A stretch of DNA of 7,881 bases from DATEEG01 sp035525055 (GTDB lineage: Bacteria; Actinomycetota; Acidimicrobiia; Spongiisociales; ZC4RG35), in the NCBI GenBank assembly GCA_035525055.1, contig DATLEZ010000075.1, positions 1 to 7,881 of the forward strand, in the 5' to 3' direction. Positions 1 to 6,293 of this stretch are shown here, one piece after another. Made by a program: the position numbers and the translations under genes. Under the pieces are notes generated by a model, which searched no databases, was not told the DNA's origin, and was given only the letters and a program-made list of their open reading frames with translations. The stretch's first letter is position 1, and every line of letters starts with the position of its first letter.

Positions 1-1521
1 GCTCGTGGCTTTGTCGGGCGGCATGCCGAGTTCGACTGACAGCAGTTCAGCCGCGAGCTTCGCGAGCGTCCCCATGGAGTCTGCCACCGTGCCGTCGAAG
101 TCGAACGCCACGGCCCGCACCCCCATGTAGTGGGCACCGGGCCCACAAGCCCACCAGGACGCCCGCAGCCGTACGCTCACGATCCCCGCGCAGAGCACGG
201 CCACGGCGGCGAGCGCGGCCAGCAGCGAGCTGGCATGGACTGCAGCCCCCAGAGCGCCGAAAGTGAGCATCAGCAGTCGCAGGTCGCGCCCGCGGCCGCC
301 CGCGACGAGGGTGCCGTGATACCCGTGGCCGAGGTCGACCGTGGCTTTAGCCGTCGTGTAGCTGACGAGCATATGCCCGACCAGAGCCAGACCGGCGACG
401 GCTGACACGATCGGCACCTGCGCCGACCCAAGGTGGCCGGCGAGGTCCCCCGTGGTCGCGAGGTAGATGACCGCACCGGTGAAAAGCAGGCCGTCCGCTG
501 CCCGGTCGAGGACCGCGTCGAAGAACGAGCCGAAGCGCGACGAGCGGTGTGCCAGGCGGGCGATCTCACCGTCGCTGCCGTCGAGCACGCTTGCCGCCAG
601 AATGAGGACCGCGGCTATCAGTGGGGCGTGCGCGGTCAAAGCCACCGCGGCGGCGAGCGCGACGGCGAAGGCGGTAACCGTGACCTGGTTTGGAGCGATC
701 GAGGGGAAAACCCTGAGCAGCGCCGGGGTCACGAAGCGCTGCGAAACCGCTCGGTTGAGGCGCGTGGCCACGGCGCCGTCGAGCCCCTTACCGGTGCTTC
801 GGAACAGGTAGCGGCTGCCGCGCCGGTAGTCAGTCGGGGTGTCGACATCGAACCACCATTCGCCGTCCTGGAGTGGCAGCGCGCGGGCCCTGCCGAGGAC
901 GGCCAGCTCTTGCACCGCACCCGCCAACGAGGTGTCGCCGCGCTCAGCAACGTCCTCGACCGTATCAAGCACCGCCGGAGTGCAGACGAAGGCACCCGCG
1001 TCGAACGCGTCGTAAGCGGACAGCGTCTTGCCAATGGCCTTGACGCGCTCGCCGGTGAGTCGGACCTTCATAGCATCGGCCGGGTCGACACCGGTGGCCT
1101 GTCCGAGTGAGCGGTCCACGGCGACGACGACCTCCCCCGGGCGCACCGACTCGGCCCGGAGCCGGCGCAGCAATGCCAATCCGAAGATGTGATCGGCCAT
1201 CACCAAAGCGAACGGTGTGTCGCCGACCACATCCTTCGCGGCGAGGACTGAGAGCCCGTTGCCCTCCCGATAGCGAGCGTTGTGGACGACGGCAACGCGC
1301 AGCCCGCGGCGACGGCTCACGCCAAGAGCCTCCCGGGCAACACGTTCGTGTTCGTGGCCGGTGACGACGACGACCTCGTCGAATCCGGCCTCGTGTGCCG
1401 CGACGATCGACCGTTCCAGGAGTGTCATACCCCCCACCCGCACCAGAGGTTTCGCCCCCACCTTGGGCTCGAGGCGTGACCCAACCCCGGCCGCGAGCAC
1501 CACGAGACGGGAAGGCTGCAT
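1..1521 (-). CDS. Nucleotidyltransferase / CDP-alcohol phosphotransferase / HAD phosphatase fusion (IPCT-DIPPS-like), 3' end outside window
   Basis: The frame is open for 507 codons from an ATG behind a strong ribosome site to the window edge. Residues 1-235 form a nucleotidyltransferase: LAAGVGSR at 9-16, K24-P25, metal-binding D110 in MADHI, and WWFDVDTP near 222-229. A linker (about 235-270) leads to a membrane-embedded CDP-alcohol phosphotransferase with all motif positions present: D314, D317-G318, A321-R322, G331, D335, D339. Hydrophobic segments continue to about 460. From 466 a HAD domain begins with AFDFDGTVADS (nucleophile D474, acid D476). The first two domains match bifunctional enzymes that make CDP-inositol from inositol-1-phosphate and CTP, then join it to a second inositol-1-phosphate. 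That product needs dephosphorylation, which the HAD part could perform; this is inference. The HAD segment has its own in-frame ATG (124-126), so separate initiation is possible. Another polyol or lipid substrate is also possible. Confidence 0.88.
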   Translation of the reverse strand, partial: MQPSRLVVLAAGVGSRLEPKVGAKPLVRVGGMTLLERSIVAAHEAGFDEVVVVTGHEHERVAREALGVSRRRGLRVAVVHNARYREGNGLSVLAAKDVVGDTPFALVMADHIFGLALLRRLRAESVRPGEVVVAVDRSLGQATGVDPADAMKVRLTGERVKAIGKTLSAYDAFDAGAFVCTPAVLDTVEDVAERGDTSLAGAVQELAVLGRARALPLQDGEWWFDVDTPTDYRRGSRYLFRSTGKGLDGAVATRLNRAVSQRFVTPALLRVFPSIAPNQVTVTAFAVALAAAVALTAHAPLIAAVLILAASVLDGSDGEIARLAHRSSRFGSFFDAVLDRAADGLLFTGAVIYLATTGDLAGHLGSAQVPIVSAVAGLALVGHMLVSYTTAKATVDLGHGYHGTLVAGGRGRDLRLLMLTFGALGAAVHASSLLAALAAVAVLCAGIVSVRLRASWWACGPGAHYMGVRAVAFDFDGTVADSMGTLAKLAAELLSVELGMPPDKATS

Positions 1522-1531
1522 TCGTCTAAAG

Positions 1532-1539
1532 CTCCTCCC
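1532..1539 (-). promoter_or_regulatory. Strong ribosome binding site of the fusion gene
   Basis: The minus strand reads GGGAGGAG ten bases before the ATG at 1519-1521. This near-perfect Shine-Dalgarno sequence fixes the start of the fusion enzyme. It places the LAAGxGSR nucleotide-binding loop at residues 9-16, as expected for the family. Confidence 0.8.
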
Positions 1540-2007
1540 TGTTGAATCCCCGAGTGAACCGCCCACGTATCACAGGGGCTCAGGATTGGGTAGCGGCTCT
1601 CTAGCGGGTTGCGATTGACCATAGTGGATCGCTTCTGACCTCGCCGAAGAGCGCCGTGACCGCGCGCGGAAAAGTGGAGGCCCGTTCGGTAAAGCACACT
1701 CGGGTCGACGTTCCAACGTTTCAGGAAGTTTGCCATTTGGTCGTCGTCGTGCGGCGCGTTGGGCGAAGGATCGCACGCCCTTTCCTAACCCTGTGCGCGG
1801 CAGAGCAGAGCAAGCGGTCCAACGCCGCCCCCTCCTCATCGACACCGAGCCTGGCCCCGAACGACACCGCGCCCTCACAGCCACGACGCCAGCACACGTG
1901 GCCTCACAGCTGCCTGCACCGGCGTGTCGGAGCGGAACTCGCACCATAAGCCCCAGGGCCACCGAGCCGGTGTGTAATCGTCTCCCCTTGAATCGCCCAG
2001 CCGGATC
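1540..2007. other. Gene-poor stretch upstream of the fusion gene
   Basis: Several overlapping frames are open on both strands, but none shows a recognisable domain, start signal or conserved motif. The minus strand just left of 1640 must carry the promoter of the fusion gene. I saw no convincing -35/-10 pair there. Its right end abuts the broken flavoprotein fragment, so part of this stretch may have replaced that gene's 5' portion. Confidence 0.4.
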
Positions 2008-2130
2008 GTGCCGGGTGTCTATGCCGCCGGCAACGTCAGCGACCTCACCGCCCAAGTGGTGATGGCTGCGGCGGGCGGGGCGAAGGCCGCAGCCGCGATC
2101 AACGGGGACCTGCTGAGCCTGTTCGACTGA
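2008..2130 (+). pseudogene. C-terminal fragment of a thioredoxin-reductase-like FAD oxidoreductase
   Basis: Forty codons plus a TGA stop read VPGVYAAGNVSD, then TAQVVMAAAGGAKAAAAI and NGDLLSLFD. This is the characteristic last segment of the thioredoxin reductase family of NAD(P)/FAD oxidoreductases, where the GVYAAGN motif contacts the FAD pyrophosphate and the following helix closes the flavin domain. The remaining roughly 260 residues expected upstream are absent, and no other piece of the family was found between 1540 and 2007 in any frame. The fragment cannot bind FAD or NADPH alone, so it is a 5'-truncated relic. The breakpoint lies at or just before 2008. Confidence 0.75.
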
Positions 2131-2190
2131 AGACCCGCTTGAGGCCGAGCAGGATGTGAGCAAGGAGAATCATGTGGCGGAACTGAGAGA

Positions 2191-2597
2191 CTATGCCTGA
2201 TCCCACTCGTGATTACTGACGAGCTTGATGTATCGCCGCAAGAGAGATTGACACTCCCTGACGGAAAAAGTCTCGAGCGTGTGGTCTTACCATGCGCAAT
2301 CCTGTGCCGGTCCTTCTGAAGTGTCTTGAATTGAGCTAGATCGTCGGCTGCACTCTTAGGACTGAGGGCCGACGCAAGGACTGCGAAGCTGAACAGGGCG
2401 CTCCGATCCGGGTACTGACTGTCGTCTTCGGGCTGCGGCCAGATCAGGTCATCGATCGGGAGCGCGTGGTCGGGATCTGACTGCAACCGGGCCTTCGCCT
2501 CTGGTAGAAGGTGACGGGTCAATCCTTCGGCAAGCCCCCCGAGACCGACGAACCCAAAGAGGAATGACCGGAGCGGATCGTCATCGCGTTCTGACAT
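2191..2597 (-). pseudogene. HEPN-like protein, frameshifted
   Basis: Reading starts at the ATG at 2595-2597, which overlaps the stop of the upstream gene in a TGATG arrangement. A GTG one codon earlier is also possible. The frame stays protein-like to G103 and includes KDRHRIAHG, an R97-x4-H102 signature of HEPN nucleases. At 2286-2289 one base is missing from a run of A. Restoring it continues the protein as DHTLETFSVRECQSLLRRY, then IKLVSNHEWDQA and a TAG stop, about 135 residues in all. Without the repair the frame runs on as unrelated sequence to 2019. HEPN proteins with this motif are often RNases of toxin-antitoxin, abortive-infection or CRISPR systems. Assignment rests on the motif and helical character only, and the subfamily is unknown. 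It forms an apparent operon with the PIN-like gene upstream. Confidence 0.6.
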
Positions 2598-3336
2598 CAC
2601 AAGCCAGCGGTAAGCCGCGCCACCCTGTCGCGAGCGCGCTTAGGGCGTTCACGAATTAGCTCGAGCCGTCGTCGGATCGTCTCTGGTTTGATATCAGCCC
2701 ACGGCTGACGCACCGACACCGAGCCGCCAAGGGCTCTCATGAAGGGCAGCGCGAAGGGTGCGCGTCCTTCATCGATACGAGAGCACGATCATTCGTCACA
2801 ACGGGAACGGTGAAAGCAATCCCGGTCTCCGCCTCGACACCAGCCATGATGAGGTCTGCGTGATCGGCAACATCGGCAAGGAAGGCGTCTGATATGGCCT
2901 TGATCTCGGTTTAGCGCGCCGAGAAGTACCGACCGTCGGAAGCGGGTGTGACTTCACATGGTCCCGAGACCTTGACTGTCACCCACAGGCCACAGTCCTC
3001 GAGTAATTGATCGGGTAGATCGACATCTGAGGCCAATTGCTCACAGAAGTCATCTCGGGCTCGAACAACGTCCTCGGCGTTCTTCCACATCGACGAGTAC
3101 TTCACGCTTGCAATGATCAATGCCCACGCCTGGCGCCAGGCAGCGATGTACGCCACCGGGCGGCCCCCGATCACCAGACGAGTTGTGTCACCGTCTCGGG
3201 TTTGGCATTGGCGTCGCTTTCCTGGGTCGGATTCTTCATGGCAACGCTTCGGCTTGTTCTTGGACGGCTCGACGATCGGGTCTGTCTTCTCGGTTTCGCA
3301 CTCAATCTTGTGGTGAGCCGGCGATTTGGGAATCAT
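2597..3336 (-). pseudogene. Possible PIN-like domain protein, broken by a stop and a frameshift
   Basis: The open part (3336-2911) encodes 141 residues ending in DGRYFSAR, followed by TAA at 2911-2913. The same frame then continues as convincing protein: TEIKAISDAFLADVADHADL, then IMAGVEAETGIAF and TVPVVTNDRALV. Near 2776-2779 a one-base deletion shifts the frame. Repaired, it ends IDEGRAPFALPFMRALGG, then SVSVRQPWADIKPETIRRRL and a TGA overlapping the ATG of the HEPN-like gene. The pair 'ADLIMAG...' and 'VVTNDRAL' resembles the last acidic motifs of PIN-domain ribonucleases (toxin-type Mg-dependent RNases), but the first 80 residues are unrecognised and the usual N-terminal Asp motif is not evident. 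The true start is uncertain; ATG 3334-3336 is the first after an in-frame stop. Two lesions make it a pseudogene. Confidence 0.5.
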
Positions 3337-3478
3337 CTTGATGCTGTAGCCATGATCAAGCCTGTCCTGTCATGCGGCGTACAGCACCGGCTCCCGGAAC
3401 GGTCTCGACTGCTTTGCCTGACCCGTAACCGACCCATGCCGGCCAGAACGTCAAGCTGGGAGTTGGTCCTACCGCCGA

Positions 3479-3604
3479 GAGTCTGGAGCGGACGGCCGGA
3501 GGCACGCTGACACCATCGTCCGTGACCCTCCTCACGATGTCAAACAAGGGTTATTCGCCTGGACATCGACCAGCCGCCAGCCGCCAAACCTGTCATCCGT
3601 GGCG
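3479..3604 (+). repeat. Recombinase-leader repeat, copy 1
   Basis: This is a degenerate direct repeat of the sequence at 4391-4539. Both begin GAGTCTGGA, then share GGCACGC, an ACCATC/ACATCATC block, CTCACGATGTCA, a CATC-ACC block and AACCTGTCAT/AACCCTGTCATC. Homology stops around CCGTGGC (3597-3603), 13 bases before the end of hepT. Unlike copies 2 and 3, no small ORF or recombinase follows. The alignment was made by eye and identity was not computed. Confidence 0.6.
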
Positions 3605-3616
3605 CCAACGAACGCC

Positions 3617-4035
3617 CTAGCGTCCCTTACGCTCGAGACCAGGGGGCGACTGTTCTCGGCTCTGCCCAGGGCGTGGAGGTAGTTCCAGATCGACTCCCCT
3701 ATCCACGGCCCACTCTCTCAACCTGGCACCGAGCGCGGGTACGTCGCGTTCGAGGGTGTTCCAGAGGAGGTCGTAGTCACCCGGTGGTAGACGTGGTCGA
3801 CGATGATCCGGTTGGCGACGACGTCATCCCAGGGGACCTCTTGCGGGAGGTCATCACCATGTTGGTCTCACAGTTTCGCCGCAGAGTCGCCAATCCTGCC
3901 GATGACAGCCTCCCCAGCAAGGCGCAACAGCCGGTCGGAGTCGTAGGAATCCCGTCCACGTCCGATAAGTTCGCGGGCGGCTCCCACCGCGTCGAGGAGG
4001 TCAGCCACAATCTTGTCGACCGGCCGACGACTCAC
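3617..4035 (-). pseudogene. hepT: HepT-type HEPN (DUF86) toxin, nonsense plus frameshift
   Basis: It starts with GTG at 4033-4035, overlapping the mntA stop by four bases (GTGA). The first 55 codons read as a HepT N-terminus, including VSRRPVDKIVADLLDA. A TGA at 3868-3870 then interrupts it after AAKL. The same frame continues with EVPWDDVVANRIIVDHVYHR and contains the toxin's RNase motif RX4HXY intact (R76, H81, Y83). At about 3778-3780 one base is missing. The next frame resumes DYDLLWNTLERDVPALGARL and runs to TAG at 3617-3619, about 139 residues restored. In characterised pairs HepT is an RNase and MntA silences it by adding AMP to the motif tyrosine. Here the toxin cannot be made full length unless the lesions are sequencing errors. 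Confidence 0.82.
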
Positions 4036-4355
4036 AGGCCGATGGCTTCCTCCAGAACGTCCCTGTCACGTGGCAAGAGAGCACGACTACTCACCACGTC
4101 CACGTCGACTCCCAGAAGCGCTGAGAGCTCACGCCGGAACCGGGAGAGATCGAACAGAGTCGCCTCTCGCGGGATATCGACCAGAAAGTCGATGTCAGAC
4201 CGCGCATGATCGTCTCCTCGGGCCACCGACCCGAAGATCCGCACATTCGAAATCCCGTACCGTTCGGCCAACAATCGGATATCGGGTTTGTGGCCTTCGA
4301 CCAGTTCGCTGAGCCGAGGATTCCCGCCGGTTTCTCTGCTCGGGGACGAGTTCAT
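4032..4355 (-). CDS. mntA: MntA-type minimal nucleotidyltransferase antitoxin
   Basis: A 107-residue protein starts at the ATG at 4353-4355. The frame is open to 4415, but that extension reaches into the repeat and adds no recognisable sequence. Its GSx10DxD motif is complete: GSVARGDDHARSDID places G42-S43, D54 and D56. A third acidic site follows in LGVDVDVVSS (D84/D86). This is the size and layout of MNT-family antitoxins, which use ATP to AMPylate the tyrosine of their HEPN partner and block its RNase activity. It lies immediately upstream of hepT and overlaps it by four bases, the standard coupled order. It is intact while the toxin is broken. No strong ribosome site is visible. Its start lies 36 bases from leader repeat copy 2. 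Confidence 0.88.
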   Translation of the reverse strand: MNSSPSRETGGNPRLSELVEGHKPDIRLLAERYGISNVRIFGSVARGDDHARSDIDFLVDIPREATLFDLSRFRRELSALLGVDVDVVSSRALLPRDRDVLEEAIGL

Positions 4356-4390
4356 AGCGCTCAGGATACCGGCGAGCCTGGCTCGAACGG

Positions 4391-4539
4391 GAGTCTGGAC
4401 AGGCAGGCGGGGCACGCCGGCAACATCATCTGTAGCCCTGTTCTCACGATGTCAGAGACCCGCTCAATTACCCGGCCATCACCGGAGCCGGCCTCCAACC
4501 CTGTCATCTCGATACCCGTAGCCCTCTCAATCGGATCGC
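4391..4539 (+). repeat. Recombinase-leader repeat, copy 2
   Basis: This shares GAGTCTGGA, GGCACGC and CTCACGATGTCA with copy 1. It shares CGATGTCA, CC-ACCCT-TCAT, CCGT-GCCCT-TCA and CGG-TCG with copy 3. The GATGTCA core is 417 bases before the recombinase ATG at 4865, against 421 bases in the second module, so it is part of a conserved leader. Confidence 0.6.
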
Positions 4540-4670
4540 ATACAGGCAGCTCAGGGGCGAAATGAGCTCGATCCTTAGGGGCGGGACACACAGTGAGAAA
4601 CCCATCGGGTCAGCTAGTCGAACAGAGTTTCCGAGCTTCTGTTGCCAGGCCCGTATCGCAGGCTCGGCCG

Positions 4671-4865
4671 GTGCGACAGTCAGCTAGGCCCGGTGCAGGT
4701 CTTAGGAACGAGGCGGTCAAGGTCGAGTTCGGCACGAACGGGCCGCCGATCCTGAACGGGGCCGCTGCTGCTGCGCTGCTGCGGATTCTGATTGCTGCAA
4801 CCGAACGCCAAGCGTCCGCTGAATCCACGAGCACGGGGCTGCTTGAGATAACCTCGGATCTGTGA
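4671..4865 (+). CDS. Small conserved ORF preceding recombinase A
   Basis: The frame ends in a TGA that overlaps the recombinase ATG (TGATG). Its core VEFGTNGPPILNGAAAAALL and RILIAATERQ parallels VADTTEPPVLNEPAAAALRR and ILLRAAG in the ORF before recombinase B, so selection on this protein is plausible. The start is uncertain: the frame is open from a GTG at 4593, but similarity to the second copy begins near the GTG at 4671, and the ATG used there is absent here. This copy carries about 15 extra C-terminal residues. No catalytic motif is visible; it is a short segment with a Pro-Pro turn followed by an Ala/Leu helix. Position and coupling suggest a recombinase accessory or directionality factor, which is inference only. 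Confidence 0.5.
   Translation: MRQSARPGAGLRNEAVKVEFGTNGPPILNGAAAAALLRILIAATERQASAESTSTGLLEITSDL
4849..4854 (+). promoter_or_regulatory. -10-like box (TAACCT) before recombinase A
   Basis: A TANNNT hexamer lies exactly ten bases before the ATG, with no Shine-Dalgarno sequence between. The second module has TACTCT at the same spacing, and the intervening bases are CGGAT(C/T)(T/C)GTG in both. This fits transcription starting at or next to the start codon (leaderless mRNA), common in actinobacteria. Confidence 0.4.
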
Positions 4866-5308
4866 TGCGCTTCGCCTTCTACGGCAGGGTTTCCACCGAG
4901 GACCAACAGGACCCAGAGTCCTCCCGTAACTGGCAACTCGCCAGAGCCGACCAGCTGATAGGCCCCGCGGGTGGAGAGATCGTCTCCGAGTTCTTCGACA
5001 TCGGACAATCACGCTCATTGCCCTGGAAACGACGACCCGAAGCCTCCAGGCTCCTCGACACGTTCAGCGACCCGACCCGCGGATTCGACGCGGTCGTAAT
5101 CGGCGAACCTCAACGAGCCTTCTACGGCAACCAATTCGGTCTCACCTTTCCGGTATTCGTCCACTACGGGGTTGGACTGTGGGTTCCCGAGGTCGGAGGC
5201 GCGGTCGATTCGGGCTCCGATGCCCACGCCTTGATGATGAGTCTCTACGGCGGGATCAGTAAAGGCGCGAATGAGATCTCCTTCACTGTTGCCGCCTCGG
5301 CGACCTGA
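4865..5308 (+). CDS. Truncated serine recombinase A (resolvase domain only)
   Basis: This 147-residue ORF begins MRFAFYGRVSTEDQQDP, which places the nucleophile S10 in the RVST motif of serine recombinases. It then has WKRRPEAS, AVVIGEPQRAFYG (a variant of the usual DRLSR arginine motif) and MMSLYGGISKG, which starts the long helix. Resemblance to recombinase B is very close up to this point. B continues ERNRIKTRVRSAMAAQ and GRFLGGRPPYGY, whereas this copy reads ANEISFTVAASAT and stops. The recombinase and DNA-binding domains of a large serine recombinase (about 300-400 residues) are therefore missing. It could not target DNA normally and is probably a relic, although the open frame may still be translated. 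A GTG one codon upstream (4862) is an alternative start. Confidence 0.85.
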   Translation: MRFAFYGRVSTEDQQDPESSRNWQLARADQLIGPAGGEIVSEFFDIGQSRSLPWKRRPEASRLLDTFSDPTRGFDAVVIGEPQRAFYGNQFGLTFPVFVHYGVGLWVPEVGGAVDSGSDAHALMMSLYGGISKGANEISFTVAASAT

Positions 5309-5381
5309 TTCTCCAGTATGGGTGCTGTGTTCGGTGATGACCAGCAGAGCCGTCGGCGGCAATGTTGGGCGAGGACGAGGG

Positions 5382-6170
5382 TCAGCCGTCGCAGGTGGCC
5401 GTAATCGAGAACGGCACCGTCCCGGCCGCTTCGTTGTTGTACTCGCCCATTTCGCCGGTGGCGGAAAGCTGCTTCGGGCTCGAGTCGTATTCCGACGGCT
5501 CTGCGGCGTCAATCGTGAAGACCTTGCCGTCTGGCATGGTGACGTCGGCATAGACGTAGACCGGATCCTTGGTCTCGTCGATCTGGATCGTGATCGAGAC
5601 GTCCTCCGCATGGAAGGAACGGCTCGATCCCCTGAGAATGCACTCGCCGTCCGCGTCGAGGCGCTCGTCGCCGAGCTCGGCGGTGGCCCGCCCTGGCACC
5701 GTGATCTCTTCGGCGAATTGGTTGCGCATCTCGTCGAGCTGGTCGTCGGTCCAGCTATCGATATCGACCGACAAGGTGAGCTCTCCCAGGAATACCGACG
5801 TCCGCACCCGAACCCTCCCGACACCATTGCGAACAAACACAGCGATGTCATCATCAACCAGCAGCTCATATCCGGCTTCCCGCAACCCCGAGACCATCTT
5901 CTCCTGGATCGCGGCCGGATCACCACTCTCGAAAGTCCCTGTCAGAGCGATCATCCCGGCCGACTCGACTCGGGTGACGCTCTTTATGGTCATCTCGGGC
6001 GGCAGGTAGAAGTCCGACGGGAAATAGTCGGGAAGGTCGAAGGCGACGTCGATGTCCCCATCCGAATCGGCTACTCCCTCCAGGTCGCCTCCACCGGAGC
6101 CGCCGCAAGCGGTCACCAATAGAGCAACCGCCACTGTCGCTATCACTCCCGCGCCGATTCTGGGGGTCAT
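5382..6170 (-). CDS. Secreted lipoprotein, LpqH-like C-terminal part
   Basis: This 262-residue protein has a type II signal peptide: basic start MTPRIGAG, hydrophobic stretch, and lipobox VTAC with Cys22, followed by a Gly/Ser/Asp linker. It should be lipidated and anchored outside the cell membrane. Residues 60-150 form a beta-rich segment of unknown family. The last about 95 residues resemble the mycobacterial 19-kDa antigen (LpqH) layout: a Cys in GEC (C177), alternating strands, a G/S/N-rich loop, and a closing strand ending SITATC (C260), which could pair with C177. That family match is from pattern only and is uncertain. ATG 6168-6170 is the first start after an in-frame TAA. The gene is intact, faces recombinase A tail to tail, and has no obvious terminator or strong ribosome site. 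Confidence 0.85.
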   Translation of the reverse strand: MTPRIGAGVIATVAVALLVTACGGSGGGDLEGVADSDGDIDVAFDLPDYFPSDFYLPPEMTIKSVTRVESAGMIALTGTFESGDPAAIQEKMVSGLREAGYELLVDDDIAVFVRNGVGRVRVRTSVFLGELTLSVDIDSWTDDQLDEMRNQFAEEITVPGRATAELGDERLDADGECILRGSSRSFHAEDVSITIQIDETKDPVYVYADVTMPDGKVFTIDAAEPSEYDSSPKQLSATGEMGEYNNEAAGTVPFSITATCDG

Positions 6171-6293
6171 GGTCGTCCAACGTTACTCCGAGAGACCGAT
6201 CTCATCCCCCGGCACCCACCAGACCCTGCCTACCAGCCGGGTAGATCCCACCCGCCAGTGGCATGACGCCTCGATTGGCCGGCCCGGGCGGCC

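Larger units (their letters stand above)
4391..5290 (+). mobile_element. Serine recombinase module A (truncated)
   Basis: The module has a leader, a small ORF, a -10-like box and a recombinase N-terminus. The same order and orientation recur at 6779-7881. Similarity extends through non-coding leader DNA (for example GTCAGCT...GACAG/AACAG...CAGGCC...GTAT-GCAG) as well as the genes, so the unit moved or was duplicated as a whole. Resemblance to module B fades after the codons for GGISKG (about 5267), and the module is truncated there. No terminal inverted repeats or target duplications were identified, so the true ends are unknown. Confidence 0.55.

Noticed and set aside
130..1110. Plus-strand ORFs opposite the fusion gene (130-405, 433-1110, 467-811)
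   Set aside because: They are antisense to a continuous minus-strand frame with three recognisable domains, and their translations are arginine/glycine-rich with no motif.
1570..2163. Minus-strand ORF of 197 codons
   Set aside because: Low-complexity Arg/Ser/Gly-rich translation with no motif. It overlaps the reductase fragment antisense.
2131..2200. Plus-strand frame after the reductase fragment, ending VAELRDYA, with a possible GTG start
   Set aside because: Only about 14 codons from the GTG, with no recognisable family, and it overlaps the end of the HEPN-like gene. It may be a scrap of the next gene in the old operon, but this cannot be supported.
2286..2291. Programmed frameshift at the A-run in the HEPN-like gene
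   Set aside because: The run is only two A with no slippery heptamer or downstream structure, and neighbouring genes carry similar plain lesions. Decay or sequencing error is simpler.
3037..3510. Plus-strand ORF of 157 codons
   Set aside because: Antisense to the PIN-like gene's better-looking frame, with no recognisable domain and no start signal.
3673..4209. Plus-strand ORF of 178 codons
   Set aside because: It is antisense to hepT and mntA, which have recognisable family motifs on the minus strand.
5015..6122. Large overlapping ORFs 5015-5926 (minus) and 5271-6122 (plus)
   Set aside because: They are shadows of recombinase A and the lipoprotein gene in other frames. The lipoprotein frame has a signal peptide and lipobox, while these have neither domains nor signals.
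6277..6293. GC-rich near-palindrome around GCCCGGGC as a terminator or hairpin
   Set aside because: Only an 8-base palindrome with no loop and no T-run, and it is not placed after any convincing gene.
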